Below, piece after piece: positions 25,940 to 33,966 of a stretch of DNA of 64,000 nucleotides. The notes beneath the pieces are model-generated. The model was not told the DNA's origin. It saw nothing but the letters and a program-made list of their open reading frames with translations, and ran no database searches. Position numbers and translations under genes: made by a program. Position 1 is the first letter of the stretch; each line of letters opens with the position of its first letter. This stretch comes from PALSA-505 sp036501145. GTDB taxonomy: Bacteria > Actinomycetota > Actinomycetes > Streptosporangiales > Streptosporangiaceae. The stretch is from contig DASYAV010000249.1 in the NCBI GenBank assembly GCA_036501145.1, positions 1 to 64,000 of the forward strand. Direction: 5' to 3'.

Positions 25940-27787
25940 ATGACGAGGTCACCCAGGGCCAGATGGTGGATCGTCGCGATCGCGGCCGCGGCGGCGGTCA
26001 TCACCGCCTGCTCATCCACCACCAGCCCCAGCAGCGCGAAGGGTCCCAAGCAGAAGGGTGGCGTCGCGACGCTCTCGCTGGTCAGCGGGTCGATACCGAC
26101 GTACATCTTCCCCTTCGTCCCGTCCCAGTACGCCGCCTACCCGAACCCGCAGGGGTTCCAGTGGCTGATGTGGCGGCCGATGTACTGGATCGGCGACAAC
26201 AACAACCCCGGCATCGACTACAAGCAGTCGATGGCCGGCCCGCCCACCTACTCCGACGGCAACCGCACCGCGACCATCAAGCTCAACCCGTGGAAGTGGT
26301 CGGACGGCAGCCCGCTCACCCCGGCCAACGTCGCGTTCTGGATGGGCCTTGAGTTCACCGAGAAGGCCAACTTCGCCAGCTACACGCCCGGCTACTTCCC
26401 GGACAACGTCAGCTCGGTCAGCTACGACAACGCCGCCGACACCGTCACCTTCCACCTCACCACGGCGGTGTCCCCCGAGTGGTTCACCGACAACGAGCTC
26501 ACCCAGATCATCCCGCTGCCGACCAGCTGGGACGTGACCGCGCCTGGCAAGCACGGCAATTGCTCGGCGGAGAACCTGGCCAGCCAGAAGTCCTCCTGCC
26601 CGGCCGTCTACAAGTACCTGACCGGCCAGGCGCAGAAGCTGTCCACGTACGCCACCAACCCGCTGTGGCAGACGGTGGACGGGCCGTTCAAACTGACCGC
26701 GTTCGCCTCCGACGGGCACGTGACGATGGTGCCGAACAAGACCTACTCCGGGCCGGTCAAGCCGTCGATCAGCGAGCTGAAGATGGTGCCCTACACCTCG
26801 GAGGACTCCGCCTACAACGCGCTGCGCTCGGGCAACTCGGTGACCGTCGGCGCCGTGCCGGTGCAGGACGCGCCGCAGGCGAACGCCCAGGGCCAGCCCG
26901 CCAGCCAGACGCTGAGCGGATACAACCTGAGCGCGGTGTACATCCCCAGCGTCATCTGGGCGTTCTACAACTACCACAACACCACGCTGAGCCCGGTGTT
27001 CAACCAGCTCTACTTCCGGCAGGCGCTGCAGTCCACGATCAACCAGCAGCTGTATATCTCCAAGGCGCTGCGCGGCTACGGCACGCCCACCTACGGACCG
27101 GTCCCGGTCCGGCCGGTGACCAAGTACGTCGCCCCTTCGGAGAAGCACAACCCGTACCCGTTCTCGGTCACCGCGGCCAAGCACTACCTGACCTCGAACG
27201 GCTGGTCCGTGCCGGCTAGCGGGCCGGCGGTGTGCGTGAAGGCCGGGACGGCCGCGGGCGACTGCGGGGCCGGCATCCCGGCGGGCCGCAAGCTGGTGAT
27301 CCCGGTGCTCTACCCGAGCAACTCCACGTCCAACCAGGTCATCATGCAGCAGTGGCAGTCGGACGCGTCCAAGGCCGGCATCGTGCTCAACCCGACGTCC
27401 CAGGCCTACCAGCCGATGGTCGGCTCGATGGCCGCCTGCCGGACGAAGACCGGGCCCAGCTGCACCTGGGGCATCGGCTACATCGAAGGCAACCTCAGCA
27501 CCGGCATCTACCCGAGCGGGGAGAATCTGCTGGCCGGCGGGGCCGGGTTCGACCTGGGCGGCTACAACAACCCGACGATGAACAAGCTGATCAAGCAGGC
27601 GACCACGTCGCCGTCGCTGGCCAGCCTGTACGCGTTCGAGAACTACGCCGTCAAGCAGCTGCCCTACCCGCTCATGCCGACGCCGTCGTGGACCATCAAC
27701 GCGGTGGCCAGCAACCTGGCCGGTGCGACCCCGTTCAACGTGCAGGCGGTCGTGACCCCGGAGAACTGGTACTTCGTCAAGTCGTGA
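25940..27787 (+). CDS. ABC transporter substrate-binding lipoprotein, peptide/nickel family (SBP_bac_5)
   Basis: This 615-aa exported lipoprotein has a signal peptide with the lipobox ITAC (Cys24). The SBP_bac_5 body follows: PMYWIGDNNNPGIDY, TIKLNPWKWSDGSPLTPANVAFWMGLE, LTQIIPLPTSW, FYNYHNTTLSPVFNQLYFRQALQ and the C-terminal LGGYNNPTMNKLIKQA. Dpp/Opp-type binding proteins capture di- and oligopeptides. With a D-deacylase upstream and Dpp-type permeases next door, N-acylated or D-residue peptides are the likely ligand (inference). GGAAGGA lies at ideal spacing to the ATG. The stop overlaps the convergent PucR-2 3' end, and a strong hairpin follows at 27791. Confidence 0.9.
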   Translation: MTRSPRARWWIVAIAAAAAVITACSSTTSPSSAKGPKQKGGVATLSLVSGSIPTYIFPFVPSQYAAYPNPQGFQWLMWRPMYWIGDNNNPGIDYKQSMAGPPTYSDGNRTATIKLNPWKWSDGSPLTPANVAFWMGLEFTEKANFASYTPGYFPDNVSSVSYDNAADTVTFHLTTAVSPEWFTDNELTQIIPLPTSWDVTAPGKHGNCSAENLASQKSSCPAVYKYLTGQAQKLSTYATNPLWQTVDGPFKLTAFASDGHVTMVPNKTYSGPVKPSISELKMVPYTSEDSAYNALRSGNSVTVGAVPVQDAPQANAQGQPASQTLSGYNLSAVYIPSVIWAFYNYHNTTLSPVFNQLYFRQALQSTINQQLYISKALRGYGTPTYGPVPVRPVTKYVAPSEKHNPYPFSVTAAKHYLTSNGWSVPASGPAVCVKAGTAAGDCGAGIPAGRKLVIPVLYPSNSTSNQVIMQQWQSDASKAGIVLNPTSQAYQPMVGSMAACRTKTGPSCTWGIGYIEGNLSTGIYPSGENLLAGGAGFDLGGYNNPTMNKLIKQATTSPSLASLYAFENYAVKQLPYPLMPTPSWTINAVASNLAGATPFNVQAVVTPENWYFVKS

Positions 27788-29498
27788 GCTTGCGGTTGCT
27801 GGGCCCGGCCGCCGGGCCCAGCAACCGCAGCTGGAGCATGGCGGCGAACCGGGCCTCGGCGTCCTGCAGGTCGAGCCCGCTGACCTCGGCGATCCGCCGC
27901 AGCCGGTAGCGGAACGTGTTGGGGTGCACGCGCATCGCCCCCGCCGCGGCGATCACGTCGCCGAACGCGTCCAGCCACACCCGCAGCGTGGGCACCAGCA
28001 CCCCGCCGTGCACCGTGTCGTAGTCGAGCAGCCGGGCCACCGGGCCGGTGGGCGTATGCGCCTCCGCGCCGGCCAGGTCGCCCAGTTCGAGCAGCAGCGA
28101 CTCGACGTGCACGTCGGCCGCGCGGGCCACCCGCAGCGAGCCGCTGCGGGCGCGCAGTACCCGCAGCGCCCGGTCGGCGGCCGCCCGGGACCTGGTCAGC
28201 CCCGCGATGTCCTCCGCCACGCTGCCCACGCCGATCAGCCCCGGCATCCGCTCGCCGGTGCGGTCGGTGAAGTCGCGGGCGACGGCGGCGACCCGCTCGT
28301 CCGCGCCGGCGCAGCCGGACAGCACCGGCACCAGGCCGTAGGCCACCCCGCCGAGCAGCGCGACCGCGGCGCCGCCCTGCACCGCGGACAGGTGCAGCGC
28401 CAGCGCGTCGGCGGCACGCTGCCGCTCGGCCTCCAGCCGGGCCAGGGACAGTGCGCCCTCGGCGCCCGCCTCGCGCAGGCCCAGCGCGAGCACCACCATG
28501 GGCCGGCCCGCCAGGCCGAGCCGCGCGGCCGCGTCCGCCGCCCCCGGGCCGCCCTCCAGCGCGGTCGCCACCAGGTCGGCCCGCAGCCGGCGCTCCACGT
28601 CCGCGCCGGCCCGCAGCCGGAGCATGTGCAGCGCCACCAGCTTGGCCGCGTCGGCCAGCGCCTGCTCCCTGGCCGGGGACAGCGGGGCCGGGGTGGCGAC
28701 CCAGATCGAGCCCAGGATCTCGTCGCCCGCACGGACGGCGATGGCGACCCTGGGCACCCGGATCTCGGGCACCCCGGCCTGCCGCAGGTCGATGAAGACC
28801 GGCCGGTCGCCGCCGTAAAGCGCCTGGAAAACGCCGCGTTCCTCCAGCACCCGGGTGTACCGGTCGGGCACCTGGCGGCCGAGCACCGTCTCCACCCGGG
28901 ACAGGTCCGCCTCATCCTGCCGGCCGGAGAACGCCAGCACCCGCGAGCTGCGGTCCTCGAACGTGACCGGCGCGTCGAGCAGCGCGGCGACCGCGTTCGC
29001 CAGCGTGAACATGTCGCCGGACGGCACGCCGCCGATGGTCTCCCGGCCCGCCGCCTGCAGCCCGTCGTCGGCGAGCAGTGAGCGCAGCAGCGCGGCCAGC
29101 TGGTTCCACGAAGCACCGCGGGTCAGCGCGCACAGCATGGTGCCGGTGCGGGCCACGGCGTCCCGCACCCGCTCGTCGGCCGGTGCGGGCGCACGGACCA
29201 CCAGCCCGGTGCCGCCGTGCTCACCGATCTTGTCCAGCAGCCCGGCCACCTGCTCGCTGCCCTGCACGCCCACACCCAGCACCAGCGCACCGGATGGCAG
29301 CGGCGGCTCGTCCAGCGGGTCGTAGATGACCACGCCACCGATTTCCGCGGCCAGATCCGGCTGGCCGGCCGTGATGTCGAAGAACGTCGTGCCCAGGTGG
29401 TCCAGCACCCGGCCGAGGCTGGCGTGCGGCCGCGCCCCCGTGGCAGGGGCAGGGGAAGTGGGAGCGGGCAGGCGGGCTGGAGTCGGCACCCTGGTCAC
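27777..29498 (-). CDS. PucR/CdaR-family transcriptional regulator (PucR-2)
   Basis: This 573-aa regulator has the same plan as PucR-1: N-terminal sensor (IYDPLDEPPLPSGALVLGVGV), GAF-like middle (LLDAPVTFEDRSSRVLAFSGRQDEAD), GGDEF-like CdaR domain and HTH (HPNTFRYRLRRIAEVSGLDL). The two paralogues align over their whole length apart from the tail. Its GTG (29498) overlaps the permease TGA by two bases in the sequence GTGA, so it is translationally coupled to the dppB-dppC genes. This implies feedback between substrate uptake and regulation. The last ~15 codons encode a hairpin that doubles as terminator. Confidence 0.88.
   Translation of the reverse strand: MTRVPTPARLPAPTSPAPATGARPHASLGRVLDHLGTTFFDITAGQPDLAAEIGGVVIYDPLDEPPLPSGALVLGVGVQGSEQVAGLLDKIGEHGGTGLVVRAPAPADERVRDAVARTGTMLCALTRGASWNQLAALLRSLLADDGLQAAGRETIGGVPSGDMFTLANAVAALLDAPVTFEDRSSRVLAFSGRQDEADLSRVETVLGRQVPDRYTRVLEERGVFQALYGGDRPVFIDLRQAGVPEIRVPRVAIAVRAGDEILGSIWVATPAPLSPAREQALADAAKLVALHMLRLRAGADVERRLRADLVATALEGGPGAADAAARLGLAGRPMVVLALGLREAGAEGALSLARLEAERQRAADALALHLSAVQGGAAVALLGGVAYGLVPVLSGCAGADERVAAVARDFTDRTGERMPGLIGVGSVAEDIAGLTRSRAAADRALRVLRARSGSLRVARAADVHVESLLLELGDLAGAEAHTPTGPVARLLDYDTVHGGVLVPTLRVWLDAFGDVIAAAGAMRVHPNTFRYRLRRIAEVSGLDLQDAEARFAAMLQLRLLGPAAGPSNRKLTT
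27791..27829. terminator. 18-bp perfect hairpin, bidirectional terminator inside the pucR-2 3' end
   Basis: TGCGGTTGCTGGGCCCGG (27791-27808) and its exact complement (27812-27829) flank a 3-base CCG loop. It lies 4 bp after the stop of the rightward binding-protein gene and inside the last codons of the leftward PucR-2 gene. There is no T tract on either side, but the stem is the strongest short hairpin I found in the window. Confidence 0.75.
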
Positions 29499-30478
29499 CG
29501 GCGCTGCAGCCTGGTGTCGAACGCGTCCCGCAGCGCGTCACCGATGAAGTTGAACGCGACGACGACCAGGATGATGCAGATGCCCGGCGGGTAGATCAGC
29601 CACCAGCCGCCGCTGTTCATGTAGTTCAGGCCGTTGGACAGCAGGCCGCCCCAGTCGGTGGCGGGCGGCTGGATGCCGACCCCGAGGAAGCCCAGGGCGG
29701 CCAGGATCAGGATCGAGTCGGCCACCGCGAACGTCGCCTGCACGACGATCGTGCCGATGGCGTTGGGCACGATGTGCCGGACCACGGAACGCAGCGCCCC
29801 GCCGCCGATGAGCCTGACCTCCTGCACGTACTCGCGGGTACGCAGGGTCAGCGTCTCGCCGCGCACCAGCCGGGCCACACCGAGCCAGTAGAACACCGCG
29901 ATGATCACGATCATGATGCCCGGGGTGGGGTGGAAGATCACCGACAGGATGATCAGCACGAAGATCGGCGGGATGGACAGCCACGCGTCCACCACCCGCA
30001 TCATCAGCGAGTCGACGACGCCGCCCAAGTAGCCGGAGATGGCGCCGTACAGCGTCCCGATCAGCACCGCCAGCAGCGCCGCGGCCACCCCCACCTCGAT
30101 CGAGGACTGGCCGCCGATCATGAGCCTGCCCAGCTCGTCGAACCCGGTGTCGGTGGTGCCCAGCGGGTGGCTGCCACCCGGCGGCAGCAGCGACGTCGCC
30201 AGGTTCGCGTGCACCTGGTCGGTGTGGTAGAGCAACGGCCCGATGAAGCTGAACAGCACGAAGAACACGACGATCCCGAGGCCGGCCATCGCCATCCGGC
30301 TCTGCCGGAAGACCGCCCAGCCGCGGCGCAGCGGGCTGCCCGGCCCGCCCCGGAACCCGGTGTCACCGGACCCCGCGGTGGCCAGCGCGGCGGCGGCGGC
30401 CGGGTCGAGCAGGTCCGCGGCCGGCACGCTGGCCGGGTCGTGGCCGGAGCCGGTGAAGGCCGGCGGCACCGCGCTCAT
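29495..30478 (-). CDS. ABC transporter permease, DppC/OppC type
   Basis: This 327-aa inner-membrane permease has a ~50-residue cytoplasmic N-terminus, then the OppC-type N-domain (LGTTDTGFDELGRLMIGGQSSIEVG) and BPD_transp_1 helices. The EAA-like coupling motif is VRLIGGGALRSVVRHIVPNA. It partners with the DppB-type permease directly upstream; stop and start overlap as TGATG. PucR-2 overlaps its stop. No ATPase subunits (DppD/DppF) are encoded nearby, so the complex must borrow them from elsewhere. Confidence 0.92.
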   Translation of the reverse strand: MSAVPPAFTGSGHDPASVPAADLLDPAAAAALATAGSGDTGFRGGPGSPLRRGWAVFRQSRMAMAGLGIVVFFVLFSFIGPLLYHTDQVHANLATSLLPPGGSHPLGTTDTGFDELGRLMIGGQSSIEVGVAAALLAVLIGTLYGAISGYLGGVVDSLMMRVVDAWLSIPPIFVLIILSVIFHPTPGIMIVIIAVFYWLGVARLVRGETLTLRTREYVQEVRLIGGGALRSVVRHIVPNAIGTIVVQATFAVADSILILAALGFLGVGIQPPATDWGGLLSNGLNYMNSGGWWLIYPPGICIILVVVAFNFIGDALRDAFDTRLQRR

Positions 30479-31434
30479 CAGCGATCACCCGCATAACGCA
30501 CCCGCGGGTCGAGCACCGCGTAGCCGATGTCGGCGAGCAGGTTCCCGGCGATCGTGGCCAGGGTGCCGATCAGCGCGGTGCCGAGCAGGATCGGGTAGTC
30601 GTAGTTCTGTGCCGCCTGCCAGAACAGCAGGCCGAGCCCGGGATAGTTGAACACGCTCTCGGTCACCACAGCCCCGGCGAACAGCACCGGGAGGGACAGG
30701 CCGAGCAGCGTCACGATGGTGATCAGCGAGTTGCGGAACACGTGCCGCCACAGCACCTGGCGCTCGCTGGCGCCGGTGGCCCGGGCGGTCCTGACGTAGT
30801 CCTGGACCAGGTTGTCCATCACCGATGAGCGCATGTACCGGCTCCATGAGGCGTATCCGGCGAACGCGAGCGTGACCACCGGGAGCACCAGCGCGTTGGG
30901 CTGGGACAGCACCTGGGCCACGGTGTTCCCCTGCGGGGCCTCCGCCGGGAACATGTGGGTGTCTATCGCCAGCCAGTTGATCAGCAGCAGCCCGACGAAG
31001 AACGGCGGCGTCCCGTAGCCGATGAACGAGATGCCGGTGAGCACGTAGTCGCCCGCGGTGTACCGGCGGGCCGCCTGGTAGAGACCGAGCGGGATGCCGA
31101 GGACCAGCGCCACCGCGGTGCTGATGATCATGAGCACCAGGGTCTTCGGCAGCCGCTGCATGATCGCCGTGGACACCGGCATGTTCAGGTGCACCGAATA
31201 GCCCAGGTTGCCGTGCAGCAACTGGCCGAGCCAGGTGAAGTACTGCACCACCAGCGGCTTGTCGTAGCCGTACTCGTGAGTCAGGTGGGCGATCTGGTAC
31301 GGCGAGGCGTTCAGCGGCAGCAGCGCCCGCACCGGGCCGCCGGGCAGCAGGTGCAGCAGCACGAACACCACGACGGTCACGAACAACGTAACGAAGACCG
31401 CCTGCAGCAGCCTGCGGATCAGGAAGCTGGTCAA
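30478..31434 (-). CDS. ABC transporter permease, DppB/OppB type
   Basis: This 318-aa permease starts with LTSFLIRRLLQAVFVTLFVT, the typical OppB first helix, continues with LLPGGPVRALLP and the periplasmic region, and carries the coupling motif RTARATGASERQVLWRHVFRNS. It ends with DIGYAVLDPRVRYA. The frame stays open far upstream, but homology begins at a TTG (31434) with GGGAG almost touching it, a poor but only available start. It is the first gene of a leftward operon dppB-dppC-pucR2. A TATAGA -10-like box at 31511-31516 on this strand could be its promoter. Confidence 0.9.
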   Translation of the reverse strand: MTSFLIRRLLQAVFVTLFVTVVVFVLLHLLPGGPVRALLPLNASPYQIAHLTHEYGYDKPLVVQYFTWLGQLLHGNLGYSVHLNMPVSTAIMQRLPKTLVLMIISTAVALVLGIPLGLYQAARRYTAGDYVLTGISFIGYGTPPFFVGLLLINWLAIDTHMFPAEAPQGNTVAQVLSQPNALVLPVVTLAFAGYASWSRYMRSSVMDNLVQDYVRTARATGASERQVLWRHVFRNSLITIVTLLGLSLPVLFAGAVVTESVFNYPGLGLLFWQAAQNYDYPILLGTALIGTLATIAGNLLADIGYAVLDPRVRYAGDR

Positions 31435-31640
31435 CTCCCGGCACCCGGGCGGCCAGGCGGCGCGGCCGCGGCGGAGGGCGGCGTGGTCCGCTGGTTCATG
31501 ACGACCATGCTCTATAGCTGCTGATGGGCCGCCAAGGTGTGACCGCACAAGTCGGCGTGCCCCGTTTTGGACACCCGGACAAGCCGCCGGGCCAGGATTG
31601 TGCCGCGGCACCTAGGCGGACGGGGCGGCCGGCCCGGATC

Positions 31641-32798
31641 ATGGTCGGCATGCCGCATTCGCCCGGCCTCACCATCGGCCCCGCCCTCGTCGACTGGCTG
31701 ACCGGCACCCTGCCGGGCATGCTCGACGACCTCGGTGAGCTGGTGACCTGCGAGTCGCCGTCGGCCGACATGGACGCACTGGCCCGCAGTGCCCGGCTGG
31801 TCGCGGCGCTGGGCCAGCGGCTCACCGGCCAGCCCCCGGAGGTCATCGATGCCGCCGGCCCTACCCACCTGAAGTGGGTGTTCGGCCGCCCGGGGCGGCT
31901 GCTGCTGGTTGGCCACCACGACACGGTGTGGCCGATGGGCTCGCTGGCCGGCCACCCCTGGTCGGTGACCGGCGGGATCGCCCGCGGCCCGGGCTGCCTG
32001 GACATGAAGGCCGGGCTGGTGCAGATGTTCCACGCGCTGAGCCTGCTCGGCGACCTGGACGGCCTCACCGTGCTGGTCACCGGGGACGAGGAGGTGGGCT
32101 CCCCCACCGCGGGCCCGCTGATCACCGACGAGGCCCGCGGCCACGCGGCCGCCCTGGTACTGGAGATGGCCACCGACGACGGCGCGCTGAAGACCGGCCG
32201 GAAGGGCGTGTCGCTGTACGAGCTGTCGGTGACCGGCCGGGCCGCGCACGCGGGCCTGGAACCCGAGCGGGGCGTCAACGCCAGCGTGGAGGCGGCCCAC
32301 CAGGTGCTGGCGGTCAGCGCGCTGGCGGACCCGGCGCACGGCACCACCGTCACGCCGACCGCGCTGGCATCTGGCACGGCCGCGAACGTGGTCCCGGCGC
32401 GGGCCACCCTGGCCATCGACGTGCGGGCCGAGACGGCGGCCGAGCAGCAGCGGGTGGACCGGGCGCTGCACGGGCTCGGCCCGCGGCTGCCCGGCGCCGA
32501 GGTGACCGTGTCGCCCGGGCCGTCCTGCCCGCCGATGGAGACGGCGTCCTCGGCGGCGCTGTTCGCCCGGGCGGAGCGGATCGCCGGCCTGCTCGGGCTC
32601 GAGCCGCTGCGCGGCGCCAGCGTGGGCGGCGCCTCCGACGGCAACCGCACGGCCGGCGCCGGCGCGCCGACACTGGATGGTCTCGGCGCGGTCGGCGGCG
32701 GTCCGCACGCCGACCACGAGCACGTTGTCACAGCACAGATGCCGGGCCGGGCGGCGCTGCTCGCCGGGCTGGCCGCCGAACTGCTTGCGAGGAGCTGA
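31641..32798 (+). CDS. M20-family metallopeptidase / N-acyl-L-amino-acid deacylase
   Basis: This ~385-aa dizinc amidohydrolase is of the carboxypeptidase G2 / ArgE / N-succinyl-amino-acid deacylase group. Metal ligands and catalytic residues are visible: His and Asp in LLVGHHDTVWP, the bridging Asp in GPGCLDMKAGL, and the Glu pair in VTGDEEVGSP. The dimerisation domain contains GRAAHAGLEPERGVNAS. The final His is in PHADHEHV. Its last codons contain the RBS of the next gene, so it is coupled to the racemase. This supports hydrolysis of N-acyl-L-amino acids made by the racemase (inference). ATG 31641 or 31650 may be the start. Confidence 0.87.
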   Translation: MVGMPHSPGLTIGPALVDWLTGTLPGMLDDLGELVTCESPSADMDALARSARLVAALGQRLTGQPPEVIDAAGPTHLKWVFGRPGRLLLVGHHDTVWPMGSLAGHPWSVTGGIARGPGCLDMKAGLVQMFHALSLLGDLDGLTVLVTGDEEVGSPTAGPLITDEARGHAAALVLEMATDDGALKTGRKGVSLYELSVTGRAAHAGLEPERGVNASVEAAHQVLAVSALADPAHGTTVTPTALASGTAANVVPARATLAIDVRAETAAEQQRVDRALHGLGPRLPGAEVTVSPGPSCPPMETASSAALFARAERIAGLLGLEPLRGASVGGASDGNRTAGAGAPTLDGLGAVGGGPHADHEHVVTAQMPGRAALLAGLAAELLARS

Positions 32799-32799
32799 C

Positions 32800-33918
32800 A
32801 TGAAGATCACCGGTTTCGAGCTGCGGCGTGTCGCGATGCCGCTGGTCGCGCCGTTCCGCACGTCCTTCGGCGTGGAGTCGGCCCGGGACATCCTGCTCAT
32901 CAAGGCGGTCACCCCGGACGCGGAGGGCTGGGGCGAGTGCGTGGCGATGAGCGACCCGCTGTACAGCTCGGAGTACGTGGACGGCGCCGTGGACGTGCTG
33001 ACCCGGTACCTCATCCCGGCGGTCATGGCCGCACCAGACCTGGACGGCAACGCCGTCGGCCCGCTGCTGGCCAGGTTCAAGGGCCACCTGATGGCCAAGG
33101 CCGCGCTCGAGACCGCGGTGCTGGACGCCGAGCTGCGGGAGGCAGGGCAGTCGTTCGGCCGGCATCTCGGCGCCACCCGCACCGAGGTCGCCTGCGGCGT
33201 GTCGGTGGGCATCATGGACTCGATCCCGCAGCTGCTGGACGCGGTGGCCGGGTACCTGGACGCCGGCTACCTGCGGATCAAGCTGAAGATCGAGCCGGGC
33301 TGGGACATCGAGCCGGTCCGCGCGGTGCGCGAGCGGTTCGGCGACGACATCCTGCTCCAGGTGGACGCCAACACCGCCTACCGGCTGGCCGACGCACGCC
33401 ACCTGGCCCGGCTGGACCCATTCGGCCTGCTGCTGATCGAGCAGCCGCTGGACGAGGACGACGTGCGCGGGCACGCCGAACTCGCCCGCGTGGTGCGCAC
33501 GCCGATCTGCCTGGACGAGTCGATCACCTCGGCCCGGGCGGCCGCGGAGGCGATCACCATCGGCGCCTGCCAGATCGTCAACATCAAGCCCGGCCGGGTC
33601 GGCGGCTACCTGGAGGCCCGCCGCATCCACGACGTGTGCGCCGCGCACGGCATCCCGGTCTGGTGCGGCGGCATGCTGGAGACCGGCCTCGGCCGGGCGG
33701 CGAACATCGCACTGGCCGCGCTGCCCGGGTTCGTGCTGCCCGGCGACACCTCCGCGTCGGCCCGGTACTACCGGCAGGACGTCACGCCGCCGTTCGTGCT
33801 CGACCACGGGCACCTGCCGGTGCCCACCCGGCCGGGCATCGGGGTGGACCCGGTGCCCGACGTGCTGGAGTCGGTGACCACCAGCCGCCAGTGGCTGCCC
33901 CGCGCAGCGCAGGGCTGA
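32800..33918 (+). CDS. Enolase-superfamily N-acylamino-acid racemase / o-succinylbenzoate synthase
   Basis: This 372-aa MR/MLE-type enzyme is of the OSBS/NSAR branch. Acid/base lysines are in RIKLKIEPGWD (KxK) and VNIKPGRVGG. Mg2+ ligands are Asp in LQVDANTAY, Glu in IEQPLDEDD and Asp in CLDESITS. The 20s-loop segment VAPFRTSFG and the PVWCGGMLETGLGRAAN region match NSAR/OSBS enzymes. GAGGAG precedes the ATG, one base after the M20 stop. No other menaquinone gene is nearby. The M20 partner argues for N-acyl (probably N-succinyl) amino-acid racemisation rather than menaquinone synthesis (inference). Confidence 0.88.
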   Translation: MKITGFELRRVAMPLVAPFRTSFGVESARDILLIKAVTPDAEGWGECVAMSDPLYSSEYVDGAVDVLTRYLIPAVMAAPDLDGNAVGPLLARFKGHLMAKAALETAVLDAELREAGQSFGRHLGATRTEVACGVSVGIMDSIPQLLDAVAGYLDAGYLRIKLKIEPGWDIEPVRAVRERFGDDILLQVDANTAYRLADARHLARLDPFGLLLIEQPLDEDDVRGHAELARVVRTPICLDESITSARAAAEAITIGACQIVNIKPGRVGGYLEARRIHDVCAAHGIPVWCGGMLETGLGRAANIALAALPGFVLPGDTSASARYYRQDVTPPFVLDHGHLPVPTRPGIGVDPVPDVLESVTTSRQWLPRAAQG

Positions 33919-33966
33919 GCACGCCCGCAGCACGGCTCCGGCAGCGCCGCCGACACGGCGAGCACC

